Assembly: GCA_951394405.1 (NCBI GenBank)
Contig: OX596343.1
Coordinates: 1,984,001-2,048,000, forward strand
From: Coprinellus micaceus
Lineage: Eukaryota; Basidiomycota; Agaricomycetes; Agaricales; Psathyrellaceae
DNA: 64,000 nucleotides
Reading direction: 5' to 3'
Shown: piece by piece, positions 47,496 to 57,147 of the stretch
How positions within the stretch are numbered: position 1 is the stretch's first letter
How the letters are laid out: the number at the start of each line of letters is the position of its first letter
Notes under the pieces: generated by a model
The model's database searches: none
Told to the model about the DNA's origin: nothing
What the model saw: only the letters and a program-made list of their open reading frames with translations
Made by a program: the position numbers and the translations under genes

Positions 47496-50280
47496 CAGTA
47501 CACTATCTCATAACACATAATGGCGGGACCTGCCCTTTGCCTATGCATTATAAGATTTATGCATGACAATATATGCAACAAAAAATTCTCACCTATAGTG
47601 TATTAAAGCATACCCATGGTGCAGAGTAGCTACAGTACTGTTGTAAGGATGATAAAACATCAAGTTGGTTTAAAAAATGTGTTGATGGTGGTCTGCTTTG
47701 CAGAATCCACACCCTCCTTCACCAAACGGCCCCGGAACCCACGCAAACTCTCTGCAAGTTTCAGGCCCTCAGAATCACCACCCCAAGCCACTGCAAGATC
47801 CTCCATGTGTGCACACAGGTCAATCACATCACGTCGAGTGACTTTACCTCCTCCCACCTCATCCTCATCCTCATCCTCACTGTCAATTTCAACAACTTCA
47901 CCAGATGCAACCCTATTCTCATGCACAATGCGATCCACAATTGTCTTGTCAAGTGTCTTGTCGTCAATTTCGGGGAGAATAGCTGATGGATCTTCACGCT
48001 CAGCAGGTGGATCCACAATGTCGTCTATGGTGATGGTCTTGTCCTTGATGCAGTTGCGACGTTGGAGTTCTCTGACATTGGCCATGAGATCCCCTTCAGC
48101 TTCCAATGTCTGAGCTGAACGAGGAAAAAGGTGAGCTGGTGCTGGTGGGAGTTGGTGGGCTGCTGGTGCAAGCTTGTCAATCACCTCAATGGCCTTTGCG
48201 GTGTCACCTTCAGCATCCATCACAGCTTTGAGAGCCTCAGCCCAGTCTTCACACTTGAAGGCAGAGCCCAGATGGCTCTGCAGGCTTGCTTCAGCCTGTG
48301 GGAGGGTCATGGAATCATTGAGGGTGAATTTGTGAAGGATGTCCCAAGCCCCAGAATTGGTGGTGACAGACACCTCAACTTCAGGTGTCTCAGAGGTGGA
48401 GTTGGTGTCATCAGCATTTTTGGTTTCACTGGTGGTTCGTTATTCAGGAGTTGCAGGGAATATTCAAATTGTGAAATAACTTACCCAGGCTGATTGAGCT
48501 GGATCTTCACATGGTCCCAGCAATTCTTGAGTGTCTCAGGTGTGACAGCATTCCAGGCACGAAGGCCAAGCACAATGCTTTCAAGCAGATTAACCTTGAA
48601 AAGCTCAGTCTCGCCAGCTTCATCAAGATCAAGTGCACGACGGCACAACTCCTTGCGGTACAGGGCCTTGAAAGTGTGGATGGCACCACCATCCATTGGC
48701 TGAACATGAGCAGTGAGGTTGGGTTTGAAGAAAACAAGCTTGATGTTCTTGGGGACATATTCAGTCTCGCAATAATGGGCAGAGAAGTTGTCAATCAGCA
48801 AGATAATGTGGCGCTTTTCCTTGATCATCTTGAGGTCAATTTTGCGAATGTATCTGCAGAAACATAAGTTTGGGGACCAGGATGAGGGCACAGGTGTACT
48901 CACTCAGCAAACAGCACTCGTACCATCCATGCTGTCTTGTTGTTGCGATAATAAAGGTCTGCACGGGCCTGGGCACTCAAGTTCTTGAAGCAACGAGGGT
49001 TTTTGGACTTTCCAATGATGATTGTTGGGAGCTTTTCAGACCCATCTGCATTGGATCCAACGCCAAAGGTGATTCTGAACTTGTCAATCTTCTTCCCAGA
49101 CATCAGCTTTGATGCAAGGCCATGATCAGGGGGGCAGCTGGACAGGAACAGCAGTCAGCCAAGGCAACAAGCATAAAGAAAAGCAGTGACAAACAATGGG
49201 AAAAAACTTGTCTTGTCAAAGTTAAACCGGTCCCTGAGTGCGTATGGCTCCAGGATCTTGGAAATGCGTGCGCGTTCATCTTCAATAGCCTTGGGATTAG
49301 CAGAAGCAGCTTCACCATGACGCCGAATCTCCCGGAGTCCATAGGCCTTGCAGAATGATGCCACCCAACCATTTGCAATCATCCGGCGCTCCTGTGGCAC
49401 GTTGAGAAGCTTCTCAAACCGAGCGCGCTTTTCCACAAGCATGGGGCCATTGACGACCTCCCCCCGTGAATTCATGTGCCTTACCCACTCAATCAGGGCA
49501 TGCTCGACGTTCGGCTTGGTGACAATGCGGGCCCGTTTCATATCAAGCGCATTCAATGTCTCCGTAACACGTGACTCAATTGAGGCCTGGTCACAGAGCT
49601 TCCGAGAGAGGGTGGTCTGGGTGAACTCCAATGCACCATCCAGTTTTGTTGCAAAGTGCTTGACAATTGCACCCTGTGACATGCCTGGATGGTCATCGAC
49701 AAGTTGATACACCCTCACCCAGTCGCCGAGGGTGAGATTCTCGCATTTGGTGTTGATTGGCTTGGCGGCAGTGCGGTGGGTTGGGGTCTTCTTTGATGCC
49801 ATCATCTTCTGCTTTAGGTCGTAAGGCGCAGGCTTAGGACGAGCCTTTCGAGTGGGAACATTCCGGTCTGGGAGGGAGGACTGTGTGGAGCTCATGGAGA
49901 TGGAAAGGAGGTGTGGAGTGCTGGCAGAAAACACGAAGCCTGGCTTTCAAAAAATTTGACTCATTTCCCACTCGCTGATGCCTCGCCCCAACGCTGAACA
50001 CCCCAAATGTTTGCTGCATTTAGCATTTAAGCAGAGCGGCCATCAGTTCATATGAATTTGGCCGCTCATGCGGGCTGTGTTCAGTCCGAGCGCCCTTGAA
50101 CCGCGCCGCAAATCACACATCCCGTAATGCATAAGCCCTCCCACAGCCTATGCATTATGCATCACGAGAATAATGCATAATTTCCCGCTGCCCGTGGGGG
50201 GGAACACTCATGGGCCATGCATTATGAAATATATGCATTACGACGTTATGCACTACGAAATAGTGTACTGTAATAGAATA
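47496..50280 (-). mobile_element. Complete pogo-like (Tc1/mariner superfamily) transposon
   Basis: The terminal inverted repeats begin CAGTACACTAT and continue with matches to about 18 bp. TA flanks both ends (47494-47495, 50281-50282). Subterminal DNA on both sides carries several TATGCATTA/TAATGCATAA palindromes, likely transposase-binding sites. The only gene is the transposase on the minus strand. Confidence 0.9.
47660..49895 (-). CDS. Pogo-like transposase (CENP-B HTH plus DDE_1) with C-terminal PCNA-interaction box
   Basis: Four exons in transcript order: 49895-49195, 49137-48904, 48853-48485, 48428-47660. They close in frame to 690 residues. Transposases of this group cut and paste DNA at TA. 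The N terminus holds a Psq-like helix-turn-helix (LTLGDWVRVYQLVDDHPGMS, about 58-80), then a CENP-B/Tc5-type helix-turn-helix (HALIEWVRHMNSRGEVVNGP). The catalytic core has Asp227 (FNFDKTS), Asp333 (LLIDNFSAH) and Asp366 (HVQPMDGG), a DDD triad. After an acidic region (IDSEDEDEDE) the protein ends QTTINTFFKPT. QTTINTFF fits the PIP box Q-x-x-[ILM]-x-x-[FY]-[FY]; a PCNA-binding motif is known in Drosophila Pogo transposase. No stop codon or frameshift is seen. Exon 1 uses a weak GTTTGT donor. Confidence 0.9.
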
Positions 50281-50282
50281 AT

Positions 50283-51180
50283 CAAATTTGATTCTCATTG
50301 TGCCATGCCAGTGAGATATTTTGTTGGGATTATAGCAAGGCAAGCAAGGTCAAGCAAGGTCCAACAAATTATTCCCTTGAACATATACTTTGATTTCTTT
50401 CTGGCTGGCACCCAAGAAAGACATTTGGAGTGACAGATGCCACGTCCACTCCTTTCTTCCCTCTCACATCCTTCTCTTGACCGCTTTAAGTCTGCCGCTC
50501 TCCGTACATGCCTGGGGTAAGTTGTGCCATCAGCTCTTTGTACATGCACCATAAACTGACCTCCACCCGCTTTATTCTTCTGCCTCAGATTCCCTTACTC
50601 AGAGTACAAGCAAATGGTAGTGGTCATTCGACAAAGTGGAAGGGAGGGAGACACATAAGTAAGTGTCCTTCAATCACACCAGCTCTGAGAACACTGACCA
50701 AGTTTCTTGAGCCGCCAATGCTAGGATGTTGCTGTACAGTGTAAACACTGATGGGGCTGCAATGCTCGTTGCCGCGGCTGCCTGCCCAGTTTGGGAGGAT
50801 AGGGTTAAGTGGAGTGGCTCGACATGGCACCCATACATAGGTGTCAACTGCCTTCCTGCCTGTATATTGTAGCAGGTACTCCATACATGTATTATGTAGA
50901 GTGTGTCCGACGAATGCAAATGAATTATACCTAACCACTAAGCTCGGAGAACATCTATGATTTGTACACCATTCTGAGAATTGCGGGGCCAAGTGGCCCC
51001 ATTTTTATGTGGATAATCTTGTCTAGAGTGGTTGAGCCTCATTAAGTTGGCCAAATTTGCTTAACACCCTTGACCAGGCTTTGTTTGCTTCAAACAAAAG
51101 TCCAACTGAGCTAACCAGACCAAGCACGATCAAGAGTAGCCAAGAATTTTGATTTGTCTCCGTCACATTTGATTCAGCTC
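50283..51180. other. Interior of the host element, no gene
   Basis: This right-hand part of the 47395-51200 element holds only short frames. I see nothing coding in it. Confidence 0.45.
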
Positions 51181-51200
51181 AAGTCACTTTTCACTGGGCA

Positions 51201-51886
51201 TAATGAATGGCCTTGGCTTCATGCGTCCCCCTTTGATGCCTGATAGTAAGCGACACTTAAGCCAGACAAAGTAAGATATTGGAGGGGGAAGCATGACAGA
51301 AAATGGGGAAGTAATCCACAACAAATTCCATGTGATCTTGAGAGGTGCCAGGGTATGGAGCAGTGCCCAGCAAAAAATTACATTGAAACAGAGGTGGCAG
51401 GGGACAAGGATAGAAGGTGTCATCAATGGGAAAGAGACGTGTCCCCAATCCCCACACAGAGCGTTCTCCAACCTCAATGCTGTTGATCCTGACCTTACTC
51501 AACATCTTTAAAGTCCTTCACAGGTCTAGATGAAAGTCTGGCAGGAATTTATATACGTGGGCCTTGAGTGCTTTCCAACAAAGGGGTTGGGACACCTTGA
51601 TATTTGGCAGCCTCTGTAGGTCATCAATGGGTAGGATCTTCAAGCCTTTGAGCAGTCATGCCGGATTCAAATATCAACATCAATCCCATGCTTTTTCCGG
51701 TTGGTCAAGGTGTGTGTGAACAAGTAGTACCTTCCACAACAATACCTTAATGGGAAGAGTCGCTTCAGCTATGATAGCACTTGAAAAGGTGCTTATGAGA
51801 AGAGCACAAACTCTAATCTTCATAAATACCAAAATTTGTGATAGAAGCCTCTGGTGGCTCAGGACTTCCTTGGAGCTGATGGCAGC
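51201..51886. other. Repeat-rich spacer, no gene
   Basis: Short frames only; no coding signal or recognisable element end. Confidence 0.4.
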
Positions 51887-51977
51887 ATCTCAGTCACCAT
51901 GGAACGACCCCCTTTAAGGCCTATTAAATGTGTGTTCCAATAGGCCTTAAAGGGGGTCGTTCCATGGTGACTGAGAT
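51887..51977. repeat. Hairpin with 39-bp perfect stem
   Basis: 51887-51925 is repeated in inverted form at 51939-51977 around a 13-base loop. It may be a tiny foldback element or fused transposon ends. No duplication was found at its borders. Confidence 0.85.
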
Positions 51978-52323
51978 GACGGCAGATGAGATGCTCTGCC
52001 ACTATACCACCGTAATATGGGAGGAGCCTGACAAAGAGACCCTGCAACTCTTGGTTCTTGTGAAAGTTGAAATGACATAGGTACAGCCTGTACAAGGCAT
52101 GGACCAGATGCTAGTGGCATGAGCCGAATGTTAAATCTTTATGGCTGAGAATAACACAGACAGCATCACATCACGGCCACTTGTTGGCGTCCTACATCAT
52201 TGCCATCAGACATAATAACACTAATATTAGATTTGCTATCTGCTTGTCAGACCGCCTCCAGCCCAGCACCAAGCCTTGGAGTCTGGATTTGCATGGGCCA
52301 TGACAATCAAGGTTATGGTGGGC

Positions 52324-52630
52324 TAGTGATGGTCACGGGTAACCTGCGGGTAGCGGCCCCGCCACCCGTACCCATACCCATGGGAACCCTGACCTGCAAC
52401 CCAGCAGGTTTTTTGTGTCAAAAAAGCCCGAGAATGTCCAAAATGGATGAGAAATGACAGAGATATGAGTAATTTAATAATTCACTCATAACCCTTTGAG
52501 TTTCCATCCATTTTGGACATTCTTAGGCTCATTTTAAACGGCACAGGTACGCGAACATCTACCCGTACCTGTACCTGCATGTACCCTACCTGCACACCCA
52601 GTGGTTTTTCAAAACCCTTGACCATCACTA
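52324..52630. mobile_element. Foldback MITE with TA-flanked ends
   Basis: About 307 bp. The ends are TAGTGATGGTCA and TGACCATCACTA, and the inverted similarity runs inward: TCCAAAATGGATG at 52438 mirrors CATCCATTTTGGA at 52505. Related pieces lie at 44873-44965 and 56485-56570. No coding capacity. Confidence 0.75.
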
Positions 52631-52915
52631 TGGTGGGCCCATGTTAGTTGGACTATGTGCCAACCCATACAGGCCATTAGGACCATGACCAGTCTATAGG
52701 GTGTTTCATTTTAGCGATTTCGAAAAATAATATTTCTGTTTCCAGTCCCATATCTTCGAAAATGAAACCGAAAATGGACCCGAAAATCGTGTCCTACGTG
52801 AAACCCCCTGGACGGGAAACAGGTCGCCAGGCCTTGCTGGCAATTAGCGCTCGTGTTTGAGCCATGCCGGCACGAGTTATTTCTTGATTGTGATTGCTCT
52901 TTACCTCCTCCCCCG

Positions 52916-54555
52916 ATGCCAGCTGTCCCCCACCGACAGAGGCTACTTGACAGACTGCTTGCCTACGCCCGTCGTCTACAGCAAATACGACGCTTGAAGC
53001 GCAAGTTTCGTGACTCGTTCTCATGGAAATCAACCTCGGATGACGATGGGGAGGGAAACGATTTGGAGATAGGGTCGAATGCGCCTGGCTCCTGTTCTGA
53101 TATCAGTTCCCTCTCCTCTATGTCGTCTCTCAGCACAGTCTCGTCTATCGACTCCAGCTCAGAACCGGAGATTGAAGGGCCATCGAACACTGACGGTTTC
53201 CATCTGTTCTCGGACCAGATGGATGAGGAGGACGAAGACTGGGAGGAAACAAAGTGGCATCTTGCGACCCTTGGAGCTATACGTGCTCAAATCGAGTACC
53301 TCACTTCCACGCACGTCCTTAACCCAAATCGAGTTCACAAGCTGTCCCAGCTGTACTTGGTTTTGGTGTTGTACCGCCGGGACGATCCCTACCGGTTCCA
53401 GCATAATTTGTGTGTCTCTCCAACCACATTCGATGGCCTGCTGGCCCAGATCAAGGGCCACCCTATCTTCTTCGGCACTGGAATTCGACCACAGATGCCA
53501 GTCGATGAACAACTGGCAATTGCTCTGAAGTGCTTTGGGAACTTTGGAAGCAATGCCTCAGTTGAGGCTATCGCTCAGTGGGCAGGCGTCTCAGCGGGTA
53601 TGGTAGTGGCAGCTACTCGGCGGGTTATGGAAGCCATTCTGTCCCAACATGACCAGCATATCCATTGGCCCGACGCTCAGGCCAAGGAGGAGGAAAAGGA
53701 ATATGTGGAGGCAGCTACGTGCGCTGCTTGGAGAGATGGGTGGGTCTTCGTGGACGGCACCTTGGTCCCTTTGGCTGAAAAGCCTGGATACCATGGTGAA
53801 TCGTACTTTGATAGAAAGTCCAACTATTCACTAAATGTTCAGGTGTGTTATCAGGTACCTAGTAGTATAACGTGAGCTGACACTTTCCAGCTCATCACCC
53901 TTCCAAATCTCAAAATTGTTGACTACGTTGTGGGCCACTGTGGTAGTGCGCATGATTCGAGTGTCTTTATGGACTCCCGGCTATATCGTGACCACCGAAT
54001 CCTACTGGGTCCGGGGGAATGGATTTGGGCTGATAGTGCTTACCCTGTCGAGGCATGGTGTATCACCCCATATAAGAAGCCAGCAGCGTATGTCCCAGAG
54101 AATCGTACATTTAATTTTTGGGTCTCTCATGTAGGTCTCATTCCTGGTCCAGAAACCTCCTCTAATCCATCTTCTCTTAGATTCGCATTCGTTCAGAGCA
54201 TGCCGTTGGATACCTGAAGGGTCGGTTTCAGTCACTACGGGGATTACGCCAACAAATTATCAACCAGAAAGCTCACGAACACGCCCTTGTCTGGATTCGC
54301 ACCTGCCTTGTGCTACACAACATGATCCAGGAGATTGAGTCAGGCCAACCAATTGACAAGGAATGGGAGGAGCAGTTGATGGCTCGAGCTGACCTCGAGG
54401 ATGATGAGAGTGGGGGAGAGGGTGCTGAAGGTGTTGCGGCAGCTCGTGCTCGTGAGTCCAGAGGTCAGCGTAAGCGTCAGGAGGTCCAGCAGTGGCTGTT
54501 TGCTAGTGGGTTGACTGATTGTGGTCGGCGTGGTCGTGGTCAAGCTCGTAATTAG
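52916..54555 (+). CDS. PIF/Harbinger transposase (DDE_Tnp_4, HARBI1-like)
   Basis: Three exons, 52916-53842, 53891-54130 and 54181-54555, encode 513 residues. It catalyses excision and insertion of the element. Residues 1-130 are a basic then Ser/Glu-rich leader. Then come a helix-turn-helix-like stretch (ALKCFGNFGSNASVEAIAQW) and the DDE_4 core with Asp280 (VFVDGTLVPL), Asp357 (WIWADSAYP) and Glu395 (RIRSEHAVGYLKGRFQSLRG). The catalytic spacing and the LHNMIQE motif are family-typical. The tail is Arg/Gly/Gln-rich. An upstream frame opens with GTG; I chose the first ATG in frame, at 52916. Confidence 0.92.
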
Positions 54556-54612
54556 GACTTGGTTAGAGTACAACATAAATAGTAATAATCTAAGTGCCAC
54601 AAGCCTGTTAGT

Positions 54613-55449
54613 CTAGAGACCATTCCCAGCTCCATTATTGAAGGGGATATCACCATTGCCAAAGCCCTCTTCATGTTCATGCCAGAGATCCCCAACCATC
54701 TGCTGAGAAGACGGACCAGGCAGAGCCCCATGAGATGACAGCCCAGGTGTTGAATGCAGGTACCCATTCGAATAGGATTGCTGCCCACCCTCTCCCTGCT
54801 GGATACCTTGGTGACCAAACGCCATCATCATCATCTCAAACTGCTTGTCTGCTCGCTTCTGATCAGCAGCCCTCTGTGCCTTCTCAGCTTCAAGCTGCTC
54901 CCTCTGGAAAGCCAGCTTGTCCCGCTTGGCCTGAAGCCGCTCTTGCTCGAGAACCTGGTGCCCCTTCTGAATCTCCAGTTCCAGCATCCTCACCTTGTTC
55001 TTCTCATCTCGTCGCTTCACCTCCTCCTTCATCTCCAGGATATGCATCTCCTCGAGGCCCTCCAGATCAGACGAGTCACCATACGCATGCTTCTTGCCGG
55101 CACTGCTGGACTTTGAAACCTTCGAGTCCTTCATGCTCGGCTTGACTTCTTTCGTATCCTTCATGCTCGGCTTGATATCTTTCGTATCCTTGACACTCGA
55201 CTTAGCGTCCTTCGTATTCTTGGTGCTGGGCTTGACATTGTTCGTCTTCCCAGAGCCGGAGATGCCAGTGGGCTGTGGGGAGGCATGTTAAAGGTGGCGT
55301 GAGGGCATGGGTGCAGGACTACGCACCTCGGCAGTTTCGTCATCAATATCGCCCTCCTGCAACTTTGCCTCCTCATCCTCGTAGAAATCACTCGACCCCC
55401 CATCGTACCCATCCTTCGGAACCACTACGTCTTGCTGGGCCAGTCCATC

Positions 55450-55480
<31 letters not shown>

Positions 55481-56173
55481 AGGATATTCGGTCCAGCAGT
55501 TGCAAACAAGGCGGCAGCGTTGCTCGCGTGATCTTGACCTGGGGTTGCATTCGAAACGCCAACCGGGTTGTAGTTGGGCAATGCGGACCATAGATCATGG
55601 AGATCGGTGTAGAGAGGCCAACCCTTGACGATCTCCGCTGATACGGTGTTAGTGAGGCGTAAGATGGATGATGGATCGAGTGCGCACCTTCGAGGGTTTT
55701 GGCTTTAGCGCCGGTTATCACCCCTTCTCCCATGCCCTTGAACCGACGGCGGCATTCATAGCGCCTCTTATACCTATACAAATGATAGTAAGTATAGATA
55801 AATGTAGAATGGAGGGTACACACCTTCCGAAGCACTGCTGGAGTGACTTGGAGTACCGGCCTTTGTCCTTCTCATAGTCCTCTCTCACGGCAAGCTTGAG
55901 AGTGGCATCGGTGAATATGGCTTCAGCGAGCTTGTTAAAGAGCTGTGTCTTCCCATCACAATTCGCCACTTTCGTCCTCCCCTCCTCCTTCGCATCCGAG
56001 GCTGAGTCACTGAAGAGCTTGAGCCGAAACTTGGTATTCTGCTGCAGGTATTTGACGCCGATGTCGGTCCATTCTGGGTGTGCATCCCAGTGTAGGGGAG
56101 GTGCACGTGGCTTTTTATCAGCGGTGAGTTTCTCGTCAGGCTCGGACTTGGCCTTGGCAGCCCTGGTTGACAT
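54613..56173 (-). CDS. Harbinger accessory protein (Myb/SANT-like DNA-binding, coiled coil)
   Basis: Four exons in transcript order: 56173-55824, 55773-55688, 55637-55327, 55272-54613, giving 468 residues. In PIF/Harbinger elements this second protein binds the ends of the element and brings the transposase into the nucleus. Residues 25-145 form a trihelix Myb/SANT-like domain (HWDAHPEWTDIGVKYLQQN, then LFNKLAEAIF and GRYKRRYECRRRFKGMGEGV). An acidic region with a DDGDDGDDGDDG run follows. Next is a short tandem repeat of units like KDTKDIKPSM, then a long coiled coil (EEVKRRDEKNKVRMLELEIQ onward) and a Gly/Gln-rich tail. Its 3' end is tail to tail with the transposase gene, 57 bp away. Confidence 0.85.
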
Positions 56174-56484
56174 GGGTGGAGGAGAGGTGGTTGGCGCTCG
56201 TGTCGGAAAGGTGGTGGTAAGGGACAACCAAGCAAATCGTACAAATTTGCATCAATCCTATAGGCGGCTAGTACAAACATCAAACTAACTACAAACACTG
56301 GCCGGAAATTGGGGACAGATGAGATTCTGAAAACTAACCTTTTCAGCGAAAGGAGCCCAGATGCCCGTTTTGCATCTGAGGAAAATCAGGCCCTCGTTTT
56401 CCAAGATCTGTGTTTTGGCGCCCGAAATTGGGCATCAAAACAGAGCCATCATTTTTCGAAATCGCCAAAATGAAACGCCCTTAT

Positions 56485-57147
56485 GTCATGCGGTAATATC
56501 TCTGTCATTTCTTGTCTGTTTTGGATTTTCTTGGGCTCTTTGATGCAGAAAACCCACTGGGTTGTGGGTCAGGGAAAGGGGCTCCCAGACCAGCAATCCC
56601 AGGCCAGACAATAGTATAGATAGTTCCCCCTTGATCCCTTACCAAACCCTTTTGACCTCACCCAAAATTGGCAATTTTGGGGTGGAAATGGACATCATGC
56701 GCATTTTTGAGAATATGTTAACCCTATATTAGAGTATTCCAGCCCAAATAGCATTTATTTGGACCAAGGTTGCTGGATTTGTGAGGGTACTTGAGTGCCA
56801 TATTGGTGTTCCATGCCAACCTTGCTACCCTGCTCCCACACATCCAATCTATCAGGGCATGGCACTGAAAGAAGACTCAGAGGAAGAGAAGCAGAAGAAG
56901 GTATTTACAGCACAAGGGATTGACAACATGTTTGAATGCTCATCCAAATATATTACAGATAAGATTACATTACGACAAGGCCACAAACACTGTCCTTTGT
57001 GGGGTCTACAATACACGGGTTGGGATAGGGAGAGGTAAAATGGAGAACTACAAGAAGACTCATAAGAATATGCCTACATGCCTCACACTCAAGGCCAAGG
57101 CTGAAGGTGAGCAGAAATGACTTGCCAGATCCTTTCCCAAACCTGCC
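56485..57147. other. MITE fragment and spacer, no gene
   Basis: 56485-56570 resembles the interior of the MITE at 52324-52630 in reverse orientation (ATATCTCTGTCATTTCT). The rest holds no gene. Confidence 0.4.

Larger units (their letters stand above)
47395..51200. mobile_element. Non-autonomous DNA transposon hosting the pogo-like element
   Basis: The ends are TGCCCAGTGAAAAGTGACT at 47395 and its reverse complement ending at 51200; the inverted match continues weakly to about 35 bp. TAA flanks both sides (47392-47394, 51201-51203), a 3-bp duplication as in PIF/Harbinger; ATAAT is an alternative reading. With the pogo insertion removed the element is about 1.0 kb and has no gene, so it is a MITE-like element. 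Confidence 0.75.
52698..56481. mobile_element. Complete PIF/Harbinger DNA transposon
   Basis: The 30-bp terminal repeats (AGGGTGTTTCATTTTAGCGA on the left, AGGGCGTTTCATTTTGGCGA read inward on the right) agree at about 27 positions. A 3-bp duplication, TAT, flanks them (52695-52697, 56482-56484). Both genes typical of the superfamily are present, convergently arranged: a DDE transposase (+) and a Myb-like accessory protein (-). Neither shows stops or frameshifts, so the copy could be active. Confidence 0.92.
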
